64,000 bases of DNA from Lacibacter sp. H375 (GCF_037892425.1 NZ_JBBKTT010000001.1:930001-994000); one strand, 5' to 3'. Shown: positions 17,033-25,574, counted from the stretch's first letter. A program made the numbers and translations. The notes: a model not told the origin generated them from the letters alone.

Positions 17033-17674
17033 TTATAGATCAAAGTCAAACGATTCGAGGTTCCTGAAATGTCCGTTAAGTTTTACTTTGTCTTTCAGGT
17101 TTTCCATTTCTGATAACATAGGAATTACTTTACCTAAATGACGTTTCAGATACTCCTGTCTTTGCGCTTCCTGGAAAAGGCCAAGTAATTCATATTCTTC
17201 TTCAATATTCAAACCCATGTGATGTGCTACATCAAAGGCTTTTAATTCTTCTTCGGGTTTTTTAAAGTCTTTGCTTACTTCCAGCAGGCGATGCAGTTCT
17301 TTAATTCCTTTTACTACTTTCTGCATCAACTCACGTTTGCCATCATCTTCATCTTCAGGATAAGTAACAATAGCGCCGCTGTATAATTTTTCCGGTATTT
17401 CTTTAATGAGTTCCAATAAACGAAACACTTTTACGCCACGTGTGGTAATATCCATCTTACCATCTTCATACACTTTCTTTATGGCTGTTACTTCCACTAA
17501 TGTGCCAAGGTCTTTTAATTCTTTATTTACAACTGCAGGAATGCCAAAAGGTTTCTTCTGTTCAAAACATTCGGCTATAAGTTGCTTGTAACGTGGTTCA
17601 AATATGTGGAGGTTCAGATTTTCGCCAGGGAAAACAATAATGCTTAAAGGGAAGATGGGAATAAAATTCGTCAT
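17033..17674 (-). CDS. LON peptidase substrate-binding (Lon-N) domain protein
   Basis: A 213-aa stand-alone Lon N-domain: it opens 'FIPIFPLSIIVFPGENLNLH' and continues 'IFEPRYKQLI', the usual start of this fold, with 'GTLVEVTAIKKVYEDGKMDI' and 'RGVKVFRL' following. There is no AAA+ or protease domain. The C-terminal half (about 105-213) is helical and charged. The role of such proteins is not settled; substrate selection or adaptor roles have been suggested. It sits 9 nt upstream of coaX. Confidence 0.87.
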   Translation of the reverse strand: MTNFIPIFPLSIIVFPGENLNLHIFEPRYKQLIAECFEQKKPFGIPAVVNKELKDLGTLVEVTAIKKVYEDGKMDITTRGVKVFRLLELIKEIPEKLYSGAIVTYPEDEDDGKRELMQKVVKGIKELHRLLEVSKDFKKPEEELKAFDVAHHMGLNIEEEYELLGLFQEAQRQEYLKRHLGKVIPMLSEMENLKDKVKLNGHFRNLESFDFDL

Positions 17675-17715
17675 GCAGTGGTTGGTTCTGTATACAAATT
17701 AACGAAGAAACCACT

Positions 17716-18477
17716 TTATTGTTTAGCGGCTTTTTGAAGATTATACAAGGTTTGATATTTCAGACGGGTGTAACGCCTTGTCATAGCAGCGATCTGCAAA
17801 CCTTCCTTGCCATCGAGAAAACCTAATTTGAGAATATAGCTGTTGAAAAAAGAATATAATGGTGAAAGATAACGTTTGTACCACGCTCCTCTTTTCCCTG
17901 CTTTGAAATATTGTTCCCCGCTTTTAATACCGTAGGCTTTCATTTTTTGTTCATACTGCTCAGTTGACTGAACAGTTTTATGGAGAATGTAGCCATTCAG
18001 TTTTTTCACTACACAACCATCTTCATAAACCAGTTTTTCGTGTACGTAGTCTTCGTTCCATAATGCCTGGTTGCGGTTGAATAATCGAAATGGTTCATCT
18101 CTGCGCCAATCGCCGTAACGGATCAATTTGTCTTTAAAAAAATTCTTACGGCGTATCGTGTATACAAATTTCTCATTTGAAAGATCGAGGTGGAGTAAGG
18201 TTTGTAAAAGTTCTTCATCTACAATTTCATCAGCATCTATTTGCAATATCCAATCGTACACTGCCTGCTCATTGGCTATATTTTTTGTAAGGCCGTGCCC
18301 TCTCCATTTTTCTTCGATCACTGATGCACCATTTTTTACAGCAACAGGAATTGTAGCATCGTTACTGCCAGTATCACAAACAACAATGTCATCGGTAAGT
18401 GATTTTACACTTTGCAATGTGGGTGCAAGCAGGTGGGCGGCATTCTTTGTTATAATTACGACAGATATAGGTTGCAT
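17716..18477 (-). CDS. glycosyltransferase family 2 (WaaE/KdtX-like)
   Basis: The 253-aa protein starts at MQPISVVIITKN; the longer frame overlaps the preceding gene. The GT-A fold shows 'VVIITKNAAHLLAPTLQSV', 'DIVVCDTGSNDATI' and the metal site 'DWILQIDADEIVDEELL'. 'RLFNRNQALWNEDYVHEKLV' and a basic, helix-rich C-terminus match the LPS-core WaaE-like branch. It probably adds a sugar at the inner face of the cytoplasmic membrane. It follows directly after the O-antigen-ligase-like gene. Confidence 0.87.
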   Translation of the reverse strand: MQPISVVIITKNAAHLLAPTLQSVKSLTDDIVVCDTGSNDATIPVAVKNGASVIEEKWRGHGLTKNIANEQAVYDWILQIDADEIVDEELLQTLLHLDLSNEKFVYTIRRKNFFKDKLIRYGDWRRDEPFRLFNRNQALWNEDYVHEKLVYEDGCVVKKLNGYILHKTVQSTEQYEQKMKAYGIKSGEQYFKAGKRGAWYKRYLSPLYSFFNSYILKLGFLDGKEGLQIAAMTRRYTRLKYQTLYNLQKAAKQ

Positions 18478-18478
18478 A

Positions 18479-19714
18479 CTACTGTTTGACCGGGCGAATA
18501 GATAAATTCCAATACAATATAAAAAAACAAAACAAAAACACACCGAATTGATCGTTGATTGTTGACTCGTAGAAAAACACGAGATCCATAAACAATACAA
18601 AAGCAAGTGCCTGTTTGTTTTGCTGCCAATGTTTACTAAAAAAAGGCAATAACACAACCACTGTAAATAAAAGAACGGCTGCAATACCTGCACCGCTTCC
18701 ATTCAGCATCCATTGGTTAAGCGGAAGAAATTGTTGTGATGACGGAATTTCAGGCGCATTAGCTGCATACCATTTTCCTGCTTCGTCTTTTATATCTCCA
18801 TAACCCACACCAGCTAACCAATTATTTTGAAAAACATGCCATCCACTACGAATAGAAGCTAACCTGTTTACATCACTGAAATTTCCTGCAAATTGTTTCT
18901 CTTGCCAATTGTTTTGCTCATATATCACATACTGTAACCTGATACGAAAAGTTGGTATACTGTAATAGGCTGCAACAGGTAAACACAACACAGCTACAAG
19001 AGCTGCAGTTGCCAATTGTTTACTTCCTGTATGGTACAATTGCCAAATAAATAAAGGCAGCACAACAATATACAAACCCATCAGGCCCGTTTTGGCGCCA
19101 AGTAAATGCAGATAAATTATAAACCATGCGGCGGCAATGCGACAAGCCCATTTAATTACATTAGGTGAGCTAATTTTCCATTCTTCCAGTTTCAACCATA
19201 GCAGTAATGCAATTACAATGGCCATGCTGAAACGGATATGATCATTTTCTGCAGGTGTAGGAAGTGTTTTCGATATGCGATACAATGCCTGGTAGATTTC
19301 CTGATCGCTTAAATAATGAGTGGCACTCCACACAGAGCCTATAAATAATAAACAGATCCATACTAAAGCAAATAAGAGAAAATGTTTTCGTTCAAACCCT
19401 TTTTGTATTGTCATTGCAAAGGGTAAAAGAAATAATGGAATCAAATCCTGCATCATTTCCAGCCAGACAGATTGATTGCTGCTCCACAAGCCTGAAATAA
19501 ATGGAAGCAAAAAAAGACAGCTAATGCCGGAAAGTAAATTATCTTTTTTAAAAACTTTCACACGTTCTTTAAAATCGCCCTGCAGAAATCCATTTGCAAT
19601 AACGGTGATCATCCCAATGCTGAGCATTGCACGACTAACAAGGAAACCAACCATCATTAAGAGTATACCCGTACAAAAAAGATAAAAATGTATCGTGGAT
19701 CTGTTTGTTGACAT
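18479..19714 (-). CDS. O-antigen ligase/polymerase-like membrane protein
   Basis: A 411-aa polytopic membrane protein from the ATG at 19714 (MSTNRSTIHF). About ten hydrophobic helices are interrupted by a large loop containing 'RLASIRSGWHVFQNNWLAGV' followed by GYGD, the Wzy_C/O-antigen-ligase pattern; 'ENDHIRFSMAIVIALLLWLK' and 'LLGAKTGLMGLYIVVLP' also fit. It likely joins or polymerises a surface glycan in the periplasm. The GT2 gene starts right after its stop, so the two are probably one glycan unit. Confidence 0.75.
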   Translation of the reverse strand: MSTNRSTIHFYLFCTGILLMMVGFLVSRAMLSIGMITVIANGFLQGDFKERVKVFKKDNLLSGISCLFLLPFISGLWSSNQSVWLEMMQDLIPLFLLPFAMTIQKGFERKHFLLFALVWICLLFIGSVWSATHYLSDQEIYQALYRISKTLPTPAENDHIRFSMAIVIALLLWLKLEEWKISSPNVIKWACRIAAAWFIIYLHLLGAKTGLMGLYIVVLPLFIWQLYHTGSKQLATAALVAVLCLPVAAYYSIPTFRIRLQYVIYEQNNWQEKQFAGNFSDVNRLASIRSGWHVFQNNWLAGVGYGDIKDEAGKWYAANAPEIPSSQQFLPLNQWMLNGSGAGIAAVLLFTVVVLLPFFSKHWQQNKQALAFVLFMDLVFFYESTINDQFGVFLFCFFILYWNLSIRPVKQ

Positions 19715-19855
19715 GTTGGAACTGCAAATAAACAAACTTTCAATGTTATACCAACTCCGTTTGATGTACGTGCTGATGTTGCAGATAACTGTGATGAAAC
19801 CTGTCCCGATCTTCCCTATCAACGGCTGTAATGCGCTTTGAATAATTATTTCAGT

Positions 19856-19863
19856 TAGGTTTG
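19856..19863 (+). promoter_or_regulatory. -7 box for meaB
   Basis: TAGGTTTG fits TAnnTTTG and ends 4 nt before the ATG at 19868; a TTTG lies 15 nt upstream, closer than the usual 19-21. If real, meaB would be transcribed almost from its start codon. Confidence 0.4.
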
Positions 19864-19867
19864 TGTC

Positions 19868-20770
19868 ATGTGGGCTGCTTTACTGCAAGAAGTTAAACAA
19901 GGCAATGCCAAAAGCCTGGCACGTTGCATTTCGTTGATTGAAAACGAAGTGGAAGGCTATGAAAATTTCTTACAAACCTTACCTGCATCTGCCACTCCTG
20001 TTATTGGATTAACCGGACCACCCGGTGCCGGTAAAAGTACCTTGACGGATAGTTTGATCGGTTTGCTGGTGAATGAAGGAAAAAAAGTTGCGGTGCTTTG
20101 TATTGATCCATCCTCGCCATTTAATCTTGGTGCGTTGTTGGGCGATCGTATACGCATGAGTAATTGGTACAATCATCCCAACGTATTTATCCGTTCATTA
20201 GCTACACGTGGATCGTTAGGTGGATTGCATCCAAAAATTTTAGAGATCACCGATACCTGTAAAGCAGCCGGGTTTGATTATGTAATTGTAGAAACAGTTG
20301 GTGTGGGACAGAGTGAAATTGAAATTGCAGGCCTGGCGGATGTTACAGTTGTTGTTTTAGTTCCCGAAGCTGGTGATGAAGTACAAACGATGAAAGCAGG
20401 GTTGATGGAGATCGCTGATATTTTTGCCGTGAACAAAGCTGATCGTCCGGAAGCTGATTTGTTTGTTCGTAATCTTCGTTTGATGTTAGCTCCTGCATTT
20501 GCAACACATACACAGGAAATACCGGTGGTAAAAACAATTGCCACCGAACAAAACGGTGCAGGTGAATTGCTGCAAAACATTCAAACATTATTACAACAGC
20601 AGCATGTAAACGAAAGAAGAAGCTGGTTACTGGCGGAGAAAGCCTATTATCTTATTCAACAACAACGCATGAAAGATGTGTTGAAGAAAGAAATGAAACT
20701 GCAGATTGAAGAAGAACTGAAAAAGGGTGATTTTAATTTGTACCGGTTTATAGTAAAATACATGAGCTAA
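19868..20770 (+). CDS. meaB: methylmalonyl-CoA mutase-associated GTPase MeaB
   Basis: A 300-aa G3E-family P-loop GTPase: Walker A 'GLTGPPGAGKSTLTDSLIG' (about 49-67), 'LCIDPSSPFNLGALLGDRIR', 'RGSLGGLHPKI', Walker B-like 'YVIVETVGVGQSEIEI' and 'NKADRPEAD' (guanine specificity). It protects and reloads the adenosylcobalamin-dependent methylmalonyl-CoA mutase. The mutase genes are not in the window. Its TAA lies in one arm of the palindrome that fills the gap to the convergent metalloprotease. Confidence 0.95.
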   Translation: MWAALLQEVKQGNAKSLARCISLIENEVEGYENFLQTLPASATPVIGLTGPPGAGKSTLTDSLIGLLVNEGKKVAVLCIDPSSPFNLGALLGDRIRMSNWYNHPNVFIRSLATRGSLGGLHPKILEITDTCKAAGFDYVIVETVGVGQSEIEIAGLADVTVVVLVPEAGDEVQTMKAGLMEIADIFAVNKADRPEADLFVRNLRLMLAPAFATHTQEIPVVKTIATEQNGAGELLQNIQTLLQQQHVNERRSWLLAEKAYYLIQQQRMKDVLKKEMKLQIEEELKKGDFNLYRFIVKYMS

Positions 20771-20855
20771 GAAATAGAAGGAGTGAAAAGAGATAAAAAA
20801 GAGGAGACCGTTTCGATCTCCTCTTTTTCTTTTTCTACTCTTTCATCTCTTAGCT
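20765..20855. repeat. stop-to-stop palindrome between meaB and the metalloprotease
   Basis: Outer arms AGCTAAGA (20765-20772) and TCTTAGCT (20848-20855); inner perfect 12-bp stem AAAAAGAGGAGA (20796-20807) with its complement at 20817-20828, followed by T runs. Both flanking stop codons lie in or touch the outer arms, so the palindrome equals the whole convergent gap. It is terminator-like in both directions. Confidence 0.78.
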
Positions 20856-23260
20856 TAGTCCTCACAACCAATCGGTGCACCCGGCGGCGCTTCTTTATGC
20901 AAGGTTGGTTTCGCATCTTTCGGATTCTTCATACGCTCCAATGCCAATTGCAAATGACCGGCGGTATTGCCAGTTGCGGTTTTTAATTGCAATTCAATTT
21001 GTTTTTTCAGATCGCTTAATGCTTTTTGTACAGCAGCACGAACAAGAAATGAATTATTCTCATCAACAGATGATGCAAGTAAATACGTTAATAATACCTG
21101 TTCCGTTTGTTGCTGAATCAATCCTTCCATACCGCTCCTTCGTGGTGCTTTCCATGTTTTATCGATTAATGTTTGAATCATTTCAGAAACACCCAAGCCA
21201 CCATTTACTTCCTGCTGCACCATTCGGCTCAACCGTTCGCTGTTGAATAAAAAAGAGAAGGGAAGATCGGCACCTGTTTCAGCAGGTGATAACTGATCAA
21301 ATGATAAACCAGTGCGTTTGCGGAACAATTCTCTTGAACTGCCGTAACCCGATGGTCGTGGTGGTATCAATGCTGCAATACGATCGGGTACCATCAAAAC
21401 TTTCGGATCAATACAATCAACAATTGCATTCAGTGCTTTGCGTTGTTCTTCCTTCGGCAACATTTTGGTGATGAGTTGTCCATCGCCACGTAATGCATAG
21501 TTATAATACATACCGCCAACAAGTTTTGTGGCTGCTTCTATTTGATAACGATGATAAAAATAAACCGGCACCAACGCATCTTCCAGCATCGCCATTGGCA
21601 TACCGGGCACAATATTTTTCTCTCCAAATTGTTGCAAGGCTTTGCTGCGCACTTTCATTACTTCTTTTAGTTCGTCTGCAGCATTTACACCATTGTCCCA
21701 CAAATGTGCCTGCGGATGTAAACCACCCGGTGCACGTGCATCCCGATCGCTGATGAATTGCAATCCTTTTTTATTTGCATCGATGATAATATTATTCAAT
21801 GCCGTTTTCTCATTTGTTCCTGCAGGAAAATCCTGATAGCCCCAAGTAACAGCTACTTTATCCCAATCACCAATTTTATCATCATACACATTGGAAAAAT
21901 CCATTTCACCAGTTGCATTTACACGAATAGTTGGGTGCGGATAATCCATCACACTTGCACGGTTGCTTACACTGGCTGCATAGTTGTGCATTAATCCAAT
22001 AGTATGTCCAATTTCATGGGCCGATAATTGACGTAGCCTGGCCAATGCAGCCTGCAACATTTTATCATTTGCGGGAATGCCTGTTTCGTAAGGCGATAAC
22101 AATCCGGAGAAGATGAGATAGTCCTGTCGCACTCGAAGAGAACCAAGCGATACCTGTCCTTTGATGATCTCACCGGTGCGTGGATCAACAACAGAAGCAC
22201 CATAACTCCAGCCACGTGTTGAACGATGCACCCAGTTGATCATATTGTAACGGATATCCATGGGGTCTGCACTATCAGGCAGAATTCTTACATCAAATGC
22301 ATTCACATAACCTGCAGCTTCAAACGCCTGGTTCCACCATTTGCCGCCATCGAGTAAAGCAGAACGGATGGGCTCCGGTGTTCCATTATCTAAATAATAA
22401 ATGATCGGCTTCACTGCTTCGCTCTTTGCAGCAGCCGGATCTTTTTTCTTTAAGCGATGACGGATGATGTATTGTTTTTCGATGGGATCACTAACGGGTG
22501 ATGCATAGTCGTAAAATGAAACCGGAATAAAACTGCTACGGGGATCAAACACTCTCGGCTTATAATTATTATCGGGTAACTGCACCAATGAATGATGAAT
22601 ACGAAGTGTGATTGCTTCTGTTGAAGGAGTAACTGATTGTACAAAATTGCCTACTTCACCATCACTGTTGGTATAAGTAACGGTTACTTCCAATTCAGAA
22701 TTAAGTGGAAAATTTTTGGTGCGTGCAAGGTACATGGCGCTACGGGTTTTATCCAGTACATAATTTCCCTGTCGCATCCGTCGGATAGTATTGCTTACTT
22801 TCATTGCATCACGCATCAAAAAATCAGTTGCATCAACAAGGAATTTACCATTGCTTTCTGCTTCGGTGGTAAAACCCCAGACTGTTGTTTGAGCAAATGC
22901 CTGCTCTACTGCACGCCTTTCTGCAGCATCATTTGATAGCGCACGGTAACTGTAATTGGGTTGAATGAGTAAGATCTTGCGCCCAACTTTATTGAATTTC
23001 ACCACACGGTCTTCGCCCAACAAACCACGATCCAGACCAATATCATTTGATCCCAAACCTGCGGGAAGCGAAACAACATATAAAAATTCTGTATCTAACT
23101 TATCTATTTCAAGCCAAACTTTTCCTGTATTCTCATCCCAGTAGAAAGTGAAGTAACCTTCATATTTTTTCAGGCCGTTTGTCTTTTCTTCAATAGAGGG
23201 AAGTTTCTGTGCCGTTGTAAAAAGAGGTAACAGCAACACTAGTAAAATTAATTTTTTCAT
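20855..23260 (-). CDS. zinc-dependent metalloprotease (DUF4953/5117/5118 type), exported
   Basis: An 801-aa protein starting at the ATG at 23260 (MKKLILLVLLLPLF), a signal peptide cleaved near TTA-Q. The mature N-terminus 'KTNGLKKYEGYFTFYWDENT' is the DUF5118 start, followed by the DUF5117 region and a metzincin site HEIGHTIGLMHN (residues 415-426, HExxHxxGxxH). Such large secreted proteases are common in Bacteroidota; substrates are unknown. A perfect 14-bp inverted repeat lies 44 bp upstream. It converges on meaB. Confidence 0.9.
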   Translation of the reverse strand: MKKLILLVLLLPLFTTAQKLPSIEEKTNGLKKYEGYFTFYWDENTGKVWLEIDKLDTEFLYVVSLPAGLGSNDIGLDRGLLGEDRVVKFNKVGRKILLIQPNYSYRALSNDAAERRAVEQAFAQTTVWGFTTEAESNGKFLVDATDFLMRDAMKVSNTIRRMRQGNYVLDKTRSAMYLARTKNFPLNSELEVTVTYTNSDGEVGNFVQSVTPSTEAITLRIHHSLVQLPDNNYKPRVFDPRSSFIPVSFYDYASPVSDPIEKQYIIRHRLKKKDPAAAKSEAVKPIIYYLDNGTPEPIRSALLDGGKWWNQAFEAAGYVNAFDVRILPDSADPMDIRYNMINWVHRSTRGWSYGASVVDPRTGEIIKGQVSLGSLRVRQDYLIFSGLLSPYETGIPANDKMLQAALARLRQLSAHEIGHTIGLMHNYAASVSNRASVMDYPHPTIRVNATGEMDFSNVYDDKIGDWDKVAVTWGYQDFPAGTNEKTALNNIIIDANKKGLQFISDRDARAPGGLHPQAHLWDNGVNAADELKEVMKVRSKALQQFGEKNIVPGMPMAMLEDALVPVYFYHRYQIEAATKLVGGMYYNYALRGDGQLITKMLPKEEQRKALNAIVDCIDPKVLMVPDRIAALIPPRPSGYGSSRELFRKRTGLSFDQLSPAETGADLPFSFLFNSERLSRMVQQEVNGGLGVSEMIQTLIDKTWKAPRRSGMEGLIQQQTEQVLLTYLLASSVDENNSFLVRAAVQKALSDLKKQIELQLKTATGNTAGHLQLALERMKNPKDAKPTLHKEAPPGAPIGCED

Positions 23261-23303
23261 GTGCACCTTTATTATTTTATTTTGGCCACATAGTATTCGC
23301 TTT

Positions 23304-23345
23304 AACAAATATTCATTGCCCTTAGGATAAAAATGAATATTTGTT
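23304..23345. promoter_or_regulatory. 14-bp perfect inverted repeat upstream of the metalloprotease
   Basis: AACAAATATTCATT (23304-23317) and its exact complement (23332-23345) flank a 14-nt spacer. It lies 44 bp before the metalloprotease ATG where the promoter is expected; the arm itself contains AATATTTG, close to a -7 box. No T run follows, so an operator is more likely than a terminator. Confidence 0.5.
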
Positions 23346-23433
23346 GAAGCTCATTTCATATGCAGTTGATTGTTGCATACAAGTTACGGGATGCCGTTGA
23401 TTGGCAAAAAGTAATTTGATTAATGGTTACTAC

Positions 23434-23460
23434 ATTCCGGACGCCCTCGTCAGGCGGAAT
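23434..23460. repeat. GC-rich small hairpin
   Basis: ATTCCG (23434-23439) pairs with CGGAAT (23455-23460), with an inner GACG/CGTC pair. It stands out as GC-rich in AT-rich intergenic DNA between the 78-aa membrane gene and the metalloprotease. It lacks a T run and may be a repeat element or weak terminator. Confidence 0.35.
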
Positions 23461-23492
23461 TAGAATTACCGATGATTAGAATAAAGGGAAAA

Positions 23493-23729
23493 TTAAGCTT
23501 GTGCTTCCTCGTCTTTCTTCTGTAACCTCCACCAGCGCCAGCCTATGAAACCAATGATGAGTAAAGGGGTGCTCATGAGATAAATAATGGCACCATTCAA
23601 GGCCTTCGCTGGTTTTTCACCAAGCTGTGAAGCAGTTTTTGTACAGATCGAACATTGTGCTTCAGCATCAATGCCTGCAATCAGCAATGCAATGGCTAAA
23701 AAAACGATCATCAATCCCCACTTTTTCAT
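23493..23729 (-). CDS. small membrane protein with CSIC motif, 78 aa
   Basis: From the ATG at 23729 the product has a signal-like N-terminal helix (about 1-20) ending near AEAQ, then QCSICTKTASQLGEKPAKAL (Cys pair CSIC), a second hydrophobic helix (about 45-65, 'IIYLMSTPLLIIGFIGW') and a basic/acidic tail. The layout suggests one mature membrane helix with a short periplasmic CxxC segment, perhaps redox-active or metal-binding. I know no function. The longer frame to 23804 lacks any signal-like start. Confidence 0.7.
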   Translation of the reverse strand: MKKWGLMIVFLAIALLIAGIDAEAQCSICTKTASQLGEKPAKALNGAIIYLMSTPLLIIGFIGWRWWRLQKKDEEAQA

Positions 23730-23781
23730 GTTCTTAGTTTGAACTGCAAAGTTAAGGGAAGAACAAGTAAGAAGAATTGAC

Positions 23782-23854
23782 AATAAGCAATTGGCAACAG
23801 ACAAATAAAACGGGAAGCGCTAATTTACCTATTGCCCATTAGCGATTGCTTATT
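23782..23854. repeat. nested inverted repeat after the ECF sigma gene
   Basis: AATAAGCAAT (23782-23791) pairs exactly with ATTGCTTATT (23845-23854), and CGCTAAT (23818-23824) pairs exactly with ATTAGCG (23838-23844); the two right arms are contiguous. The outer right arm contains the stop codon of the sigma gene. It lies between two genes of the same direction. Confidence 0.6.
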
Positions 23855-25142
23855 CCCTCTCCGTCTTGCTCAGCTTCCCCTGCAATAGCTTTTTCTCGAT
23901 GGCAGATTGGGTTAGTTCTATGGCTTCTTCAAAATACTCCCGGGCTTTATCATATTCTTTGAGCCGCCAATACAGTTCGCCGAGTGTCGCAGGTAGCAGA
24001 TAATAGTTTTTCAATGTTTCCAATCCATGAATAGCTTCTATGGCTTTAATTCCTTCGGTTGCGCCTTTTAGTTCACTTACAACAATAGCCCGATTAAGCG
24101 CAATTACAGGTGATGGATACAATTGATACAACAGATTATAACAATTCAGGATATTGTGCCAGTTGGTGTGATCGTAATCCCTTGCCTGTGCATGTTCGTA
24201 AGCAATACCTGCTTCAATATGATATTTACTGATGGTTTCTCCAGCAGCCGATTCCTCCAGGTGATACACGCCTGTTTCTATTAAAGCCCTGTTCCATTTT
24301 CTACGGTCCTGTTGCTTCAACAGTAAAACATTTCCTTCCTCATCCATACGTGCTGCATTTCGGGAAGAAGTAAAACACATTAATGCCATCAACGCATGTG
24401 CATTCGCATGCTGTACAGACGGGCTTCTGCAAACAAGTTCACACAAACGCATAGCCTCATTCATAAGATCATTGCGAATGAGATCTTCATGATTGGTGGA
24501 ATTATATCCTTCGTTGAACAACAGGTAAATCGCCATCAATACATTTTCCACCCTGTTATTCAGTTCTGATGATGGAGGCAATTCAAACTCGATCTTGTTT
24601 TCACGGAACGTTTGTTTAGCACGATAAAGTCTCTTTTCAATAGTATCGTAATTGCTTACAAAAGCTTTTGCAATTTCTGTTACACTAAACCCACAAAGGA
24701 TACGTAAAATCAAGGCCACCTGCGCTTCTGTTGGTAAAGAAGGATGACAACAGACAAACATCATCCGCAATCTGTCGTCATCAATTGTTTTATCATTCAC
24801 CAACTCATTAACTGTTGGAGCCAATGTATATTCTGATTGTAAAAGATGAGAAACTGATTTTGCATATGCTTCGCCTTGTTTCTGTTTACGGATCACATCC
24901 ACAGCTTTGTTTCGTGCAGCTGTAAACAACCAGGCAGAAGGATTGGCCGGCAGTCCATTGATCTTCCAGTTATCCAAGGCTTTCAACAATGTGTCCTGCA
25001 CCACATCTTCAGCCAGTTGCAGGTTGTGCACGCCAAACACTTTGGTGAGAGCAGCTACCAACTTTCCCCATTCATGACGAAAAAGATGATCAACTGTTTG
25101 CTCTATTGTAGATGACTGTTGCAAAAAAATGCTTTTCTGCAA
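23850..25142 (-). CDS. ECF sigma factor, ECF42 type with long C-terminal extension
   Basis: A 430-aa protein: sigma2 (about 18-85, 'AEDVVQDTLLKALDNW', 'PSAWLFTAARNKAVDVIRKQ'), sigma4 (about 125-185, 'EAQVALILRILCGFSVTEIA', 'YDTIEKRLYRAKQ'), then about 240 residues of helical, TPR-like DUF6596 sequence. This architecture with an adjacent DGPF (YCII) gene defines ECF42, which lacks a classic anti-sigma factor; the C-terminus is needed for activity. The start is uncertain: the frame begins with TTG at 25142 and has no early ATG. The 85-nt gap to the DGPF gene holds a strong hairpin. Confidence 0.88.
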   Translation of the reverse strand: MQKSIFLQQSSTIEQTVDHLFRHEWGKLVAALTKVFGVHNLQLAEDVVQDTLLKALDNWKINGLPANPSAWLFTAARNKAVDVIRKQKQGEAYAKSVSHLLQSEYTLAPTVNELVNDKTIDDDRLRMMFVCCHPSLPTEAQVALILRILCGFSVTEIAKAFVSNYDTIEKRLYRAKQTFRENKIEFELPPSSELNNRVENVLMAIYLLFNEGYNSTNHEDLIRNDLMNEAMRLCELVCRSPSVQHANAHALMALMCFTSSRNAARMDEEGNVLLLKQQDRRKWNRALIETGVYHLEESAAGETISKYHIEAGIAYEHAQARDYDHTNWHNILNCYNLLYQLYPSPVIALNRAIVVSELKGATEGIKAIEAIHGLETLKNYYLLPATLGELYWRLKEYDKAREYFEEAIELTQSAIEKKLLQGKLSKTERE

Positions 25143-25192
25143 GTTATAAAAAGCAGATTGGCAAATGATCCTTTTTAGCAGGCTTTTATGAA

Positions 25193-25218
25193 CAATGCCC
25201 TGCGGTAGCAGGGCATTG
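25193..25218. terminator. intercistronic hairpin between DGPF and sigma genes
   Basis: CAATGCCCTGC (25193-25203) and GCAGGGCATTG (25208-25218) form 11 perfect pairs around a GGTA loop, just after the DGPF stop. No clean T run follows, so it may be a partial terminator or mRNA-stabilising hairpin that sets different levels for the two genes. Confidence 0.55.
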
Positions 25219-25226
25219 CAGACACT

Positions 25227-25574
25227 TTATGCAGGTACTTCCATTTTCATAACCTGTCTTACATGAATGGTTCCTCCCGATTCATAATCAGGATAATCTT
25301 CACATAGTGCAACGGCCTCATCATAATCCCCGGCATTCACGATAAAGTAACCGCCTACAATTTCTTTCCCTTCCGTAAAAGGGCCATCAACTACATTTTT
25401 ACTATTGCCTTTGATCACTTTACCGCCGGGTAATAAAGGTTCGCCTGATACATACTTACCCGCAGCTGCCAGTTTATTAACCCAGGCCAGCCATTTACCC
25501 ATATTATCCTGCATTGCTTCGGGAGATGCGTCGGGAGATACTCCACCTTGAAAGATCAACATAAACTTTTCCAT
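25227..25574 (-). CDS. YCII-related (DGPF) protein
   Basis: A 115-aa dimeric ferredoxin-like-fold protein with 'MEKFMLIFQGG' at the start, the namesake 'VDGPFTEGKEIVGGYFIV' (about 62-79) and an acidic 'EDYPDYESGGTIHVRQV' ending. DGPF proteins are the usual genomic partners of ECF42 sigma factors and likely targets of them; their biochemical role is not established. It lies directly upstream of the sigma gene on the same strand. Confidence 0.9.
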   Translation of the reverse strand: MEKFMLIFQGGVSPDASPEAMQDNMGKWLAWVNKLAAAGKYVSGEPLLPGGKVIKGNSKNVVDGPFTEGKEIVGGYFIVNAGDYDEAVALCEDYPDYESGGTIHVRQVMKMEVPA

